Source: Micropterus salmoides
Lineage: Eukaryota > Chordata > Actinopteri > Centrarchiformes > Centrarchidae
Reading direction: 5' to 3'
Length of the DNA: 64,000 nucleotides
Assembly (NCBI RefSeq): GCF_014851395.1
Contig: NW_024041150.1
Coordinates: forward strand, 43,822,829 to 43,886,828
Every line of letters starts with the position of its first letter. Positions within the stretch are counted from its first letter, which is position 1. The notes below the pieces were generated by a model that was not told the DNA's origin, ran no database searches, and saw nothing but the letters and a program-made list of their open reading frames with translations. Shown piece after piece: positions 9,440-21,097 of the stretch. Position numbers and translations under genes: made by a program.

Positions 9440-12423
9440 CCTCTGTTTTTGTTTCACTTTCTCTTTCTTTTGTTAATGTTGCTCTTCCTCCGCCGTTTAC
9501 ACGTTGTTCAGCTGTGCTATTTTCATACGGTTTAATTCACAAACAGTCGGGCACACCACTAACATACACACGCAGGCGCATACAATATGAACACATATAC
9601 ACACACCACACAATGATACAACACACACACTGCACACACTAGCCTACACCACATCCCTTAGTTGAATGATGACCACACTTAAACTCACCTCTTGGAATGT
9701 ACGCGGAGTTGGTTCAAAGGAAAAGAGATTAAAAATGTTTAACCATCTAAATAATCTGCAAACAGACATTGTCCTACTACAGGAGACTCATTTACCCAAG
9801 ACAGCAGATAAACTAACCTAACCACAGTTTCCTCACTCGTACTCAGCCTGTTATAACTCAAAACAAAGGGGTGTCACCATTATGATAAATAGTAAAACAC
9901 ACTTCAACAGATTCACCCTATCACTATCAGTGATCATGCACCGGTTTCTATCACTCTTACTAAAAAAAGTTACACGGCAAACTAGAAGTTGGACATTTAA
10001 TGCATCATTGCTTAAAGACTTAGATTTTATAAGTTACTTCAAAAAGGAGTGGGCAATATATATGGAAACTAATGACCTGCCAGGAATTTCGCCATGTCTT
10101 CTTTGGGAGGCAGCAAAAGCAGTCATGAGAGGTAAAATAATCTCCTATTCATCATACAAAAAAAAGAAAGAGAGATCTTGTGAATTAGAGCTAAAACATT
10201 AGAAACTACCCTTGCTGCGTCCCCACAGGAACACATGCTGAATGATCTGAGAAAATCAAAACATGAATTAAATGAAATTATTAATAAAAAGACCCAATTT
10301 CAGTTGCAAAGACTACGCTTGGAGAACTTTGAACATGGCATTAAATCCAGCAGATTCTTAGCCAGCCAATTGAAATTGAATAAAGAAAAAATAACTATTT
10401 CTTCCTTAAAGGACTCAGCTGGGAATCTGACTTATAACCCAGAAGAAATCAACAATGCATTTAGAGATTATTATAAAAACTTATATACATCACAAATTGA
10501 TCCATCCTGCTCTAATATCGATGCATTTCTGAACAATATAGATTTGCCAAGGTTAGATGATGATCAGATCAGGGTTCTGGATTCACCTGTTTCAATGGCT
10601 GAACTCCAGGAAGCTCTCTTACATATACCGAATAATAAAGCCCCTGGGCCAGATGGTTTTCCCACTGAATTCTACAAGGAATTCCGGGAAATACTTACAA
10701 ATTAGGGGTACTTGCATGTTGCCTCCAACAATGAACTCTGCTAATATCAGCCTGCTCCTTAAACCAGACAAAGACCCCACACTCCCGTCCAGTTATCGCC
10801 CAATATCACTTATTAATGCAGATCTTAAAATCATCTGCAAAACCCTAGCAAGAAGGCTAGAGAAGGTCACTCCTGGTATAATACACTCTGACCAAACAGG
10901 ATTTATTAAGGGCAGGCACTCCACCAACAATACACGCAGGCTACTTAACGTAATAGACTATGCCACTATTCATTACCTGGAAACTACAGTTGTTTCTTTA
11001 GATACAGAGAAAGCATTTGACAGAGTAAATTGGAAATTTGTATTCGCTACTTTATATAAATTTGGATTTGGAAACTCTTTTATTGATTGGATTAAAATCT
11101 TATACATTCCCCAAGAGCTTCTGTCAAACCAAATGATCATACTTCTCCATGCTTTAGTCTCCAGAGGGGTACCAGGCAGGGTTGCCCATTCTCTCCCTCG
11201 CTATTTGCTATTTTTATAGAACTGCTAGCAGCTGCTATCAGACAAAATAATAATATTAAAGGAATGCAAACAGAAAATATACACCACAAGATAAACCTTT
11301 ATGCAGATGATGTATTACTTTTCCTCCTAAACTCACAAACTTCTCTTTCTGAGACAATCACACTTATAGATAAATTCTCATCCATCTCAGACTACTCCAT
11401 TAACTGGAGTAAATCCATAGTTTTACCTGTAAAGTGTGATTTCCAGAGTATATCTACCACACCGCTAAAGTCTGGGATTATTAAATATCTGGGTGTCAAT
11501 ATTTCCTTCAGATTGTCAGAACTGACATGGATTGGTTGTTATTTTTTTATTTTTTGGGCCGTCTGTTGGTTGGTTCAGGGTCTTCCGCGTTTGCATCACG
11601 GTGCATCTGGGAGTCTTTTTTTGTTTTTTTTCTTTCTCCCACCCCTATTGGCTACTGGGGTTCTTGCTTGCCTGTTGCTGGGGTCGGTGTGGCACAGTCG
11701 TGGCGTCCCACTCTCACTAACAACTACATTCTTTAACAGGCTTATGCGCACACACGTACACACACACACATACAGACACATTCACCCACACGCACACAGA
11801 CACAATCAGTCTCACACATAGACACAAACAAATTTAGGTTGTCCCTGGTAGAATTATTCCTGATGCTTTTCTTTCACTTACTTATTTAAATTAATTGTTA
11901 TTATTCCAGCTCTCGTGGCTGTGTTGTGTTGCTTATTTAGTGTGTGTGACTGTTTCTTGTTTTCATTTTTCTCTTAGTTGTCTTACTATGTCAGCTGTTT
12001 ATTGCTGCTGTTCGGCTGGTTGTTTTTTACTATTATTATTTTTTTTATTGTTTGTTTTTGTTTGTGTTTGTTTGTTTGTGTTTTTCTCCTCCCCAAGCCT
12101 CCCTCTCTGTTCTATTGCAGGTTTCTTTGCTTTCTGCAATTGGTGTTTCCCTCTGCTTTTCCCTGTTGTCCCCACCTTCCATCCCCCTTCTCTTACAGGT
12201 GTTGTCCTTTCTCTGTGCTGTCTGTTTGTGCCCCCCCATCCCCGTGTCTGCCCCCCTGTCCGGCCCGGTGACAAATCAATACATAATTAAATAAATAATA
12301 AAACAGACAAAGGAGTATATTAATACTCTCTTGTTAAAGTAAAATCTGTCTGGCACAATATGGTATCCAGGTCATCATACTCTAAACCAGGCTGCTGGGC
12401 AGGACAGGTTAAAAAAAACAAAT
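9440..12423 (+). mobile_element. L1-clade LINE, copy 1, internally deleted
   Basis: It is homologous to the longer copy at 22713-30780. It contains a short 5' leader, a broken ORF2 (9666-11530), then jumps near 11530 directly into the last 0.9 kb of the family's 3' region (GGTGCATCTGGGAGTCTTT and CACACATACAGACACATTC). It ends GGGCAGGACAGGTTAAAAAAA. Compared with copy 2 it lacks the middle of the endonuclease, the end of ORF2 and about 3.3 kb of the G-rich region. Confidence 0.85.
9666..11530 (+). pseudogene. L1-clade ORF2 (APE endonuclease and reverse transcriptase), broken
   Basis: The N-terminus reads KLTSWNVRGVGSKEKR, then DIVLLQETH, the start of an APE-type endonuclease (Glu of the active site in LQET). 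A TAA follows at 9819-9821, identical in position to copy 2. Most of the endonuclease is then deleted, leaving only SDHAPV-equivalent sequence near 9930. Later frames give APGPDGFPTEFY, YRPISLINADLKIICKTLAR, SDQTGFIKGRHSTNNTRRLL, SLDTEKAFDRVNWKF and LYADDVLLF, the reverse-transcriptase palm with YADD. Several frameshifts separate these pieces. The frame is lost at the internal deletion near 11530. Confidence 0.85.
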
Positions 12424-12499
12424 ATGCGACCTGAGTGTCCAGAGTGAGGATTTAAAAAGATCCGATATGTATCATATTTGGACCACATATGGAAGTGGC

Positions 12500-13125
12500 C
12501 CAATCATCACTACAGACCTGGTTTCACCTATGGCCTTTGGGTCAAACACCATCTCCTCAGTCTTGTCCACATTTAGCACAAAATAGTTTTCGTCACACCA
12601 CTGGACAAATTCCTCAATTTTTGTATGATACGCTGCTGGGCTTCTATGTTTGTGCATAAGGCCGAGGATTGCTGTATCGTCTTAGAATATGATAATATAA
12701 TTGTCAGCGTGGAGTCTACTGCAGTCGTTAGTATACAGTGTAAAGAGTACTGGAGAGCTGACACAGCCCTGAGGGGCACCAGTGCTGATTGGCCTGGGCT
12801 CCGTGAGAGCATTATTCACTCTGACCTTTTGAGTACGGTTTGTTAAAAAAGGAAAATACCAGTTGGGGATAAAAGAATTGACATTCATGTTTCAGTTACT
12901 GGATGAGTATGTGAGGCTGCAGAGTGTTAAGAGCTGAACTAAAATCAACAATCAAAATGTGTGCATAGGCCTTGGGGTCCTCAAGATGTTTACTGACCAG
13001 ATGTGATATGCTGTTAATATTGTCATCTGTGCTACGCCCCTGCCTATAAGCAAACTGAAAAGGGTCTAAAGACACACCAACATCTTGCTTAAGAAATGAC
13101 ACCATTATCCTCTCAAGACATTTCA
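12500..13125 (-). pseudogene. CR1/L2/Rex-type LINE reverse-transcriptase fragment
   Basis: Minus-strand frames give LDPFQFAYRQGRSTDDNINS, then ILIVDFSSALNTLQPHIL, STGAPQGCVSSPVLFTLYTN and FVQWCDENYFVLNVDKTEEM. These are the fingers, motif A, the PQGC block and the region after motif C of a Jockey-superfamily reverse transcriptase. Frameshifts are present. The YADD block is degenerate (YSDDT-like). Confidence 0.75.
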
Positions 13126-13359
13126 TCAATCAATCAATCAATCAAACTTTATTTCTAAAGCACATTTTAAAAACAACCAGGTTGACCAAAGTGCTGTACA
13201 TTGACATGAAACAATAAATAGACAAAATACTAGTTCTCATGCCAAATAGGGATGGGTGATATCTTATCGTTTGCGATATATCGTTGAAAATTCTACTAAC
13301 GATAAAAATGTGTCTCCTCACGATAATAACGATAAGTCTAGTTGATGACGTAGTTTTGT

Positions 13360-14086
13360 ATGCGTGCGCGCGATTCACTGTTCACGTGCGGACATTCTCT
13401 GTGCGGAGTGAAAACAAGCAGGGCGGAAGGCGGACATGAGGCTGAGGAGGAGCTTGTTGTTAAGCGAGGAGCTACCTCCACAATTTGGAACTGGTTTGGT
13501 TACAGAAAATCAGATGAGGAGCAAACTACCGTAATATGCAAAGTTTGCAGAAAAACGGTGGTTACAAAGAGTGGAAACACGTTCAATTTGTTCCACCATC
13601 TGAAACACAAACACAAACCAGAGTATGACGAATGTCTGAAGATACGCGAGGCAACGGAGGCGAAAACTACAAGTGGACCTAGGGGTAAGAAAATTACCAC
13701 CCAGACGAAAATTGCCAGCGCATTTGCTAGTTGTGTCCCTTATGATAAGCAAAGTAAACAATGGAACGAATTGACGGAATTTTATGCTTCAACTGCAGAC
13801 ATGTGGAGTAGCAGAGCGACTGAGCCGTACATTAGCCTTTCGGTCCACTACATAACGAGTGACTGGAGTTTGAACAGCTGTTGCATCCAGACAAGTTTTT
13901 TCCCAGATGACCACACGGGTGAAAACATCGCGAGTGGCTTGAAGCAGTTTCTTCAAGAATGGAATTTAGATGAGGAGAAACAGGTGTGCCTAACAACGAA
14001 CAGCGGGGCCAATATAGTAAAAGCAGCCACTCTAAACATGTGGACAAGACTGACTTGCTTTGGCCATTGTCTACACATTGCTATTG
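13360..14086 (+). pseudogene. hAT (ZBED-like) transposase, exon 1
   Basis: The frame contains a BED zinc finger at about residues 40-85 (IWNWFGYRKSDEEQTTVICK, then CRKTVVTKSGNTFNLFHHLK and HKH: two Cys, two His). It continues with transposase sequence TADMWSSRATEPYISLSVHY and PDDHTGENIASGL. About 80 residues usual for the family are missing between the words KQWNELTEF and YASTADMWSS. The acidic residue expected in TTDSGANIVKA is Asn here (TTNSGANIVKA), so a catalytic Asp appears lost. The exon ends at donor GTAAGT (14087), phase 1. The start codon chosen is the first in frame and is uncertain. Deletions make it non-functional. Confidence 0.82.
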
Positions 14087-14454
14087 GTAAGTTTACTCTT
14101 TTTCTCTTAGTGTCAGTATATTTAATGCATGCACACTGAGCAAACATGAGCTTAATATATTAACTGTATTTATGTATTTGTTTCTGGATTAGTAACGTGA
14201 CTGACTATGCAGTAATTTGAACAGCAATTCATTACATTAGCTAATGTTTATATTATGTGCATTTAATATTAAATGTTTATTTATTTAAATGATTTTTTTA
14301 GTTTCATCTATTTTAATTTTAACTTCACTTTAACTTTTTATTTAAACTTTTTTTTGTTTTGTTTTTTTATTGTATTTATTTTATTCTTGTGCGAAAGAAA
14401 CATAACAACAACAATAAATGCATAAAACTAAATCGTTTTGTTGTTGTTTTGCAG

Positions 14455-15293
14455 AGAGAAGCATGAGGGATACCAGGATTGACAGAGCTGTGGGAGTCTG
14501 TAAGAAGATTGTCAGTGTTTTTCCGCGCAGCTGGAAAAAGCAGCGAACACTCAAAGATGCTCAAGTAGAACTTGGCCTTCTGCCACACAAACTTGTGACT
14601 GAATCGGCAACACGATGGGGATCAAGGCAGAAGATGATCGGTCGGATACTTGAGCAAGAGAAGGCCATTACGCAAGTCCTGGCTGCTGACAGGTCAACCA
14701 GGCATCTGGTGTCTACTTGGCAGGATATTGATGTCCTAGACTCTGTCAGTAAAGCAGTTGGGCCTCTTCTTGATTTTACAGATGCCCTCTCTTCTGAAAA
14801 CTATGTCACAGTGTCATGCTTGAAGCCTACTCTTCACCTATTCAATAGTGAGCTGCTGCAGGGGAAAGATGAAGACACAGATCTCACCAGGACAATTAAA
14901 AGTTCAATATTGGACTACATGAACACCAAATATGGTGACCAAGAGGTTCAGGAACTGATCAACATGGCAACAATTCTTGATCCACGCTTCTGCACTCAGT
15001 ATATGAGTCAAGAAGAGATCCTGGTCATCAAAGCCAGAGTAGTCAGAGAGGTGGAATCCCTTTCTGTCATGCCAAGTGATGCTGGCTCTTCTACCCCTGT
15101 AACGTCATCTGAATCAACAAAAGAAGCTCAGAGTGCATCTAAAAGGCAGAAGAAGAGTCTTGGAAGTTTTTTCAAGAAACCAGCTGCTGAGATGACCACC
15201 CTTTCTGAAACAGAGAAAATTGAGGCTGAATTAAACAACTACCAGCCACTAGTACACCCTCAGAGAGGGTGTTCAGCGCTGCTGGAAATGTAG
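14455..15293 (+). pseudogene. hAT (ZBED-like) transposase, exon 2
   Basis: After acceptor TTGTTTTGCAG the frame continues in phase with exon 1: ERSMRDTRIDRAVGVCKKIV, then ESATRWGSRQKMIGRILEQE and INMATILDPRF. The C-terminal hATC dimerisation region is mostly deleted. The residual block VFSAAGNVVTCQRSLLKPAT follows in another frame at 15269-15340, so a deletion with frameshift removed the WWK and SER part. The frame therefore stops early at 15293. Confidence 0.82.
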
Positions 15294-15360
15294 TGACATG
15301 CCAAAGGTCTCTTCTGAAACCAGCTACAGTGAATATGTTTGTCTTCTTGACCAAAAATCT

Positions 15361-16084
15361 TAATCTGTTCTCTTTTTGAAAGCTACTGAATCACACTAGT
15401 ATGTGTGTTATGCAACTTGCACTACCAGACATGTTCATGTCAGCCTCATTTCTATATTTTGCAAGAGTATATCAGTGTTTACAGTTTAATTAAACTTTTA
15501 TTTAAATTTAATTTATTGATTTGTTTTTTGATTTATCATCTTGTTTTGCACTATATTGTAAACTATCTGAAGACATAGTTGGATCATTACTTTTTGATAC
15601 ATGCAGTGTTTGCACTATTTTTACAATTTGTTCCATGGGACAAGAGTGTTGATAATTTAACTACCTAATTGGTGTTAGCATGTTCCACTTACGTATTATT
15701 TACATTCTAAGAGTGTGTTTCACTCTGAACTTCTTTACTTTATCAGGATTTATTTGCAGTTGTACTCTGTTGTAATTTTGAAACACAACTGAAGACATGG
15801 TTGGTGATTGTTACTTTTGCTGTTTGCTTTGCACTATTTAACCACGAGAGTATAAATCAATAAAGAATCTGTGTTTACATTTTAAACTTGTAATTGATTT
15901 GAATTATTATTATTGTTTAATTGTTGTTGTGTGATGTTTTTCAGCACAGTCACTGGAACACAACTTTAACATAACATAATCTGATATTTTACAGAAGAAA
16001 ATAACTTATTGTCATTTGTATCGTTATCGCAATAAATTCCTGAAATTATCGTGATAAATTTTTTAGGCCATATCGCCCATCCCT
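15361..16084. other. hAT 3' non-coding region
   Basis: AT-rich sequence between the transposase remnant and the right terminal repeat. It includes AATAAA-like signals near 15860. No gene was seen. Confidence 0.7.
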
Positions 16085-16318
16085 GATGCCAGATTAAAAG
16101 CCAAGGAATAAAAATGTGTTTTAAGTCGTGATTTAAAAACCAGAAGGCTTGGGGCAAGTCTGACATGGAGAGGCCATTCATTCCACAGTCTCGGTGCTGC
16201 GACTGAGAAAGCTCGATCCCCCCTGCTCTTGAGCTGTGTTTTAGGGACAACAAGAAGAGACTGGTTTGCAGACCTTAATAACCTTGAAGAAGCATGTGGC
16301 TTCAACAGATCAGTTATA

Positions 16319-17015
16319 TATAATAATAATGCATTTTATTTAATGGCGCCTTTCATAACACCCAAGGTCACCCCACAAACAATATACAGATCACTGCATT
16401 AAACAATAAACACAACAAACAAGCTGCATACAGATAAAATGCATTAAAAACTCAGTACAACATGTTATAAAAGAGCTTCTATAAAAAGATATGCCTTAAG
16501 ACGCGTTTTAAATGTCAACAAGGAGTCGCTATTGCGAACATCAAGGGGAAGAGGGTTCCATAGGTGGGGGGCAGCATAACAAAAAGATCTGGCACCCATG
16601 GTATTTAGTCGAATCTGAGGTACCACAAGAGAAATTGAAGATGAAGATCTGAGAGCACGTAAAAGGGTGTAAACATGGAGAAGTTGTGTAAGGTATTGGG
16701 GTGCAAGATTATGAAGTGCTTTATAAGTAAGTAGCAGGATCTTAAATTCAACTCTATACTTTACTGGAAGCCAGTGCAATCGCTGAAGAACTGGAGAAAT
16801 GTGCTCAGTATAAGGAGTTCTAGAAAGAACACGAGCTGCAGAATTCTGAACTAACTGAAGCTTATGTAGCAATTTGGAGGGAACACCTGTGAAAAGAGGA
16901 TTACAGTAGTCTATACGTGAAGTGACCAGTGCATGAATAAGAACTGCAGTATTATCATTTGAAAGAAAGGGGCGGAGACGGTTAATATTACGTGGAAGTA
17001 TGCGATCCGCGATAT
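16319..17015 (-). pseudogene. L2-type LINE ORF2 C-terminus and 3' end
   Basis: The minus-strand frame gives LLHKLQLVQNSAARVLSRTP, then ISPVLQRLHWLPVKYRVEFK, ALRSSSSISLVVPQIRL and SDSLLTFKTRLKAYLF, a typical fish L2-type ORF2 end. The 3' end lies at the left, next to a TAA/TAT repeat. It is truncated on its 5' side by element E1. Confidence 0.8.
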
Positions 17016-17778
17016 TTAGGGCCCGAGCACGACCGTGCGAGGTCCCTATTGAATTTGCTCGGATTATTGGGGCCCGAGCACGACCGTGCGAGGTCCCTAT
17101 TGAATTTGCTCGGATTATTTTTATTTATTAGGGCCCGAGCACGACCGTGCGAGGTCCCTATTGAATTTGCTCGGATAATTTTTTTATTTATTTATTTATT
17201 TTCTGCAAAGTAGGCTCAACTGACATGGCCTAAACATACTCGAAAACTCACCAAAATTTGCAAACATGTCAGAACCGGTGAAAAATTTCGTATTCTACAA
17301 GTTTCGCACATGGGCGTTTCAAAATGACTCGCTAGCGCCACCTAGAAAATTGGAAAAAATTAGCCCCTCGTTCACGTTCAACCTACATGTACGAAATTTT
17401 CTGGGGACATGTATCATATCAAGACGCACAAAAAAGCCTCAAGAACCTATAGCCTAAAGTCAACAGGAAGTCGGCCATTTTGAATTTTACGGCCATTTTT
17501 GGATGATTTACACACTTCGTACTTTAACGAACTCCTCCTAGGGATTTAGTCGGATCGACGTCAAATTTCTGCTGTGCCTTCTAAAGGCATTGATGATGAA
17601 AAGTTGTGCTATTTGCGCGTTTTCGTCAATGGGCATGTCCGTGGCGTCGATGATTCGCTATGAAACAGGAAGTTGTTGTAACTTCAGTGTACATGCTCAC
17701 ATCTGGACCAAACTGTACATCTAGGATGAGAGTCCCGCCCTGAACACATGTACATGCCGACATTCACCCACAGTCATA

Positions 17779-17792
17779 GCGCCACCTGCTGG
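17779..17792 (-). promoter_or_regulatory. CTCF-consensus motif in E1, unit 1
   Basis: GCGCCACCTGCTGG. Its reverse complement contains CCAGCAGGTGGC, which fits the CTCF core consensus CCASYAGRKGGC at all 12 positions. Confidence 0.5.
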
Positions 17793-18246
17793 CAATAGAA
17801 AGTGACCTTTAACGAAGCAGCCCCCGCTGCATGTTTCACCTACGTGCACAAATTTTCTGTGGTACGTGTATCTTGTCCAGACGCACAAAAAAGTCTCTTG
17901 GAGCCATAGCCTAAACCCAACAGGAAGTCGGCCATTTTGAATTTTACGTAAAATTTTGGATGATTTACACACTTCGTACTTTAACGAACTCCTCCTAGGG
18001 ATTTAGTCCGACCGACTTCAAATTTCTGCTGTGCCTTCTAAAGGCATTGAAGATGAAAAGTTTTGCTATTTGCAAGTTTTCGTCAATGGGCGTGTCCGTG
18101 GCGTGGCGTCAAAGATCAACTCTTCGCCATGACACGGAAGTTGTCGTAGCTTCAGTGTACATGCTCACATCTGGACCAAACTGTACATGTAGGATGAGAG
18201 TCCCGCCCTGAACACATGTACATGCTGACATTCACCCACAGTCATA

Positions 18247-18260
18247 GCGCCACCTGCTGG
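18247..18260 (-). promoter_or_regulatory. CTCF-consensus motif in E1, unit 2
   Basis: Same 14-mer as at 17779, exactly 468 bp later. Confidence 0.5.
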
Positions 18261-18415
18261 CAACAGGAAGTGACTTTTAACGAAGCAGCCCCCGCCGCAC
18301 GTTTCACCTACATGCACAAATTTTCTGTGGTACGTGTATCTTGTCAAGTCTTCGCCATGACACAGGAAGTTGTTGTAACTTACATGTACATGCTCACATC
18401 TGAACCAAACTTTAC

Positions 18416-18958
18416 GTGCTTGATAACTCAAGGGGTCATCTTCTCTGCTATTGGTGGACTAGTCAGACAAGAGAGCTCCTACTCTGCCTGCAGACATCAA
18501 CGATCTTGCCCCTCACACAGTCAGATGGCTTCCTTCAGTGCACTGAGGTGTTTAAAAACTCTGAAGACAATACTACCAGCAATGTATTCCTTCTCTTTTC
18601 ATGTAGACGCTCCGACAGACAGTGCTTTCAGTTTGCTGCATGCATGGACACAGAACTGCGGTATAGGGAGAAGCACACGGTCAGCTGGCTGCAGCTAAAT
18701 CTGGAGTGCACTCGTATTCAATTCTGTATGGTAAATTCAGTTTTAACGGAGCAGAGCGAGCTGACAGGCAGAGTTAGAGACTTTTTCTGTCCGTTTCTCT
18801 CTTTACAAAGACGCATGTTGCAGTCAGAGTCTTCTCTGAGATGCGAGCACGACATACAACACAATTTATCAAATTACACAACGGATATACAGTATGAAAA
18901 TAAGATTGATTGGATTATACTCACAGGAAGTATAAAACCTCTAACATGGGTCTATTAA
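18416..18958 (+). CDS. Unidentified 180-codon open frame in the E1 middle segment
   Basis: The open frame begins MLDNSRGHLLCYWW and includes SDGFLQCTEVFKNSEDNTTS and HTVSWLQLNLECTRIQFCMV. It recurs at the same length in E2 (21098-21640). In E3 (36113-36585) it is shortened and frameshifted near its end. Differences between E1 and E2 in this frame change residues, so there is no sign of coding constraint. The segment could be captured host or transposon sequence; the minus strand shows short protein-like words such as EYIAGSIVFRVFKHLSALKE. I do not recognise it. Confidence 0.25.
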   Translation: MLDNSRGHLLCYWWTSQTRELLLCLQTSTILPLTQSDGFLQCTEVFKNSEDNTTSNVFLLFSCRRSDRQCFQFAACMDTELRYREKHTVSWLQLNLECTRIQFCMVNSVLTEQSELTGRVRDFFCPFLSLQRRMLQSESSLRCEHDIQHNLSNYTTDIQYENKIDWIILTGSIKPLTWVY

Positions 18959-19032
18959 AAGTAAAGTAACACAAAAATGTCAGGGAAATTACTTAGATTT
19001 AAGTACTGCAGTTGTACATTTGAAATACCTTC

Positions 19033-19329
19033 CTACCTTTCTGATAGGAAGCCTTCTTGAGGTGGTATAAAACATTTCTTCTTATATTCTGATTTGAGTT
19101 GTGGACAACTATGACCACATGAATTAAAAAAATTAAACATTTCACTGCCCAAGTCAGCTATAACACAAGTCTTGTTCATCAGACTACATGCTGTACAGTA
19201 TTTGTGGACAGATTTTGTCCCAGGATTTACTATGCATTTCTTCTTCTTCGTTGCATGATTTAGAATAAAAAGGTGAGAAATGAGTCTGTTCTGAGTTCTT
19301 CCTGCACTGCAGCAGCTAATAAAGTCCAT
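19033..19329 (-). CDS. Unidentified 98-codon Cys-containing frame in the E1 middle segment
   Basis: The minus-strand frame has a Cys/His-rich stretch, KKKKCIVNPGTKSVHKYCTA followed by CSLMNKTC and SCGHSC. It could be the remnant of a zinc-binding C-terminus of a transposase, since the element inserts at TTAA, but no match was recognised. Small indels break it in E2 and E3. Confidence 0.2.
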   Translation of the reverse strand: MDFISCCSAGRTQNRLISHLFILNHATKKKKCIVNPGTKSVHKYCTACSLMNKTCVIADLGSEMFNFFNSCGHSCPQLKSEYKKKCFIPPQEGFLSER

Positions 19330-20077
19330 TTAATCCCAAAAACGCTTTTCTTTTAGGCAGGCTGGAGCAGAAAACAACTCACCTTTCTCAAGTTGTACAG
19401 TAATGTCACATGTGTATGAAGGTGGATCAAACAAGCTAATCTTAAATGTCAAAGTAGAGAGGAGCCTAGTAGGCCTATTTATTTTCATTCATTACACAAT
19501 ATGAATAAGCTATGCAGACAGTTGTAAAGAAAGAACATCTTTTTCTTCTGTTCTCTACTTGTTATAGTTACACAGTATTAGGGGTGTGAGCTGTATTAAA
19601 AGTATCCACTGTTCTCCCATGCTCTAACACACAGTAACGATGAAATGTGTGCTGTTCTCACATTCTTCCTCTGTATGTACACATAAACAACAAGGCAGGG
19701 AAATATAAAAGGAATTTATTTTATTGTTTGGGTACATTATTGTTCAGTGTACATGCTCACATCTGAAACAAACTTTACGTGTTTAATAACTCTCCCACCC
19801 CGCAGACATCTACACACCAATACCGATTTACATTCATAGCGGCAAGTGCTATGTAGCTCCACATAGGGGACACAGGAAGTGACATGTAGCACCTTCATGC
19901 GGCGTCGGAACCGCGTAGGAAATTCACAGCCGCACCGGCAGAGCTCCAGAATGTGCAACTCGGCCGGCTCACGCGCGGACGCGCTTACAAGTGTGAGGGC
20001 CCGCCCCACGCTGCTTGCAGCTTTAATTAGGGCCCGAGCACGACCGTGCGAGGTCCCTATTGAATTTGCTCGGATTA

Positions 20078-20111
<34 letters not shown>

Positions 20112-20688
20112 TTTCTGCAAAGTAGGCCCAAATGACATGGCCTAAACATACTCGAAAACTCACCAAAATTTGCAAACATGTCAGAACCGGTGAAAAATTT
20201 CGTATTCTACAAATTTCGCACATGGGCGTGGCAAAATGACTCGCTAGCGCCACCTAGAAAATTGGAAAAATTAGCCCCTCGTTCACGTTCAACCTACATG
20301 TACGAAATTTTCTGGGGACATGTATCATATCAAGACGCACAAAAAAGCCTCAAGAACCTATAGCCTAAAGTCAACAGGAAGTCGGCCATTTTGAATTTTA
20401 CGGCCATTTTGGATGATTTACACACTTCGTACTTTAACGAACTCCTCCTAGGGATTTAGTCGGATCGACGTCAAATTTCTGCTGTGCCTTCTAAAGGCAT
20501 TGATGATGAAAAGTTGTGCTATTTGCGCGTTTTCGTCAATGGGCGTGTCCGTGGCGTCGATGATTCGCTATGAAACAGGAAGTTGTTGTAACTTCAGTGT
20601 ACATGCTCACATCTGGACCAAACTGTACATCTAGGATGAGAGTCCCGCCCTGAACACATGTACATGCCGACATTCACCCACAGTCATA

Positions 20689-20702
20689 GCGCCACCTGCT
20701 GG
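20689..20702 (-). promoter_or_regulatory. CTCF-consensus motif in E2
   Basis: GCGCCACCTGCTGG, the same 14-mer and orientation as in E1. Confidence 0.5.
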
Positions 20703-21097
20703 CAATAGAAAGTGACCTTTAACGAAGCAGCCCCCGCTGCATGTTTCACCTACGTGCACAAATTTTCTGTGGTACGTGTATCTTGTCCAGACGCACAAAA
20801 AAGTCTCTTGGAGCCATAGCCTAAACCCAACAGGAAGTCGGCCATTTTGAATTTTACGGCCATTTTTGGATGATTAACACACTCCGTACTTTAACGAACT
20901 CCTCCTAGGGATTTAGTCCGACCGACTTCAAATTTCTGTTGTGCCTTCTAAAGGCATTGAAGATGAAAAGTTGTGCTATTTGCGAGTTTTCGTCAATGGG
21001 CGTGTCCATGGCGTGGCGTCAAAGATCAACTCTTCGCCATGACACAGGAAGTTGTTGTAACTTCAGTGTACATGCTCACATCTGAACCAAACTTTAC

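Larger units (their letters stand above)
13247..16085 (+). mobile_element. hAT transposon with BED-finger transposase
   Basis: The ends are near-perfect inverted repeats (TAGGGATGGGTGATAT at the left; ATATCGCCCATCCCTG at the right). They are flanked by an 8 bp target duplication, ATGCCAAA (13239-13246) and ATGCCAGA (16086-16093), with one mismatch. It is 2.84 kb long. It carries one transposase gene in two exons with internal deletions. Confidence 0.92.
13130..16318 (-). mobile_element. LINE 3' end, split by a hAT transposon
   Basis: The minus-strand coding piece at 16086-16310 reads SLLVVPKTQLKSRGDRAFSV, then APRLWNEWPLHVRLAPS and FKSRLKTHF, the C-terminal end of an L2-type ORF2. Its 3' tail lies at 13130-13246 and ends in a TTGA repeat. 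The hAT element 13247-16085 interrupts it. Confidence 0.75.
17016..20022. mobile_element. TTAA-associated repeat element E1
   Basis: The left end is TTAGGGCCCGAGCACGACCG, present three times in tandem (from 17019, 17070 and 17131). The right end is CGCTGCTTGCAGCT followed by TTAA. The body has an internal tandem unit of 468 bp (two copies, about 17680-18370). A 1.31 kb middle segment (18432-19743) is flanked by a roughly 50 bp direct repeat (about 18380-18430 and 19742-19792). It shares a TTAA with the next copy, E2. Behaviour at TTAA suggests a piggyBac- or Kolobok-like mechanism, but the ends are not good inverted repeats and no transposase was identified. Confidence 0.75.

Noticed and set aside
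11895..12294. Overlapping plus-strand frames rich in Phe, Leu, Cys and Pro (repeated at 30280-30650 and 48762-49132)
   Set aside because: They lie in the pyrimidine-rich L1 3' end; all three frames are open and none has domain content.
13360..15293. Considered as a host ZBED gene
   Set aside because: Terminal inverted repeats and an 8 bp target duplication surround it, and the protein has large deletions; it is a transposon copy.
17721..17972. Minus-strand frames with the word YTYHRKFVHVGETCGGGCFV, repeated in E1 and E3
   Set aside because: They recur once per 468 bp unit, lack conservation of frame outside the unit and have no recognised domain; taken as by-products of the repeat.
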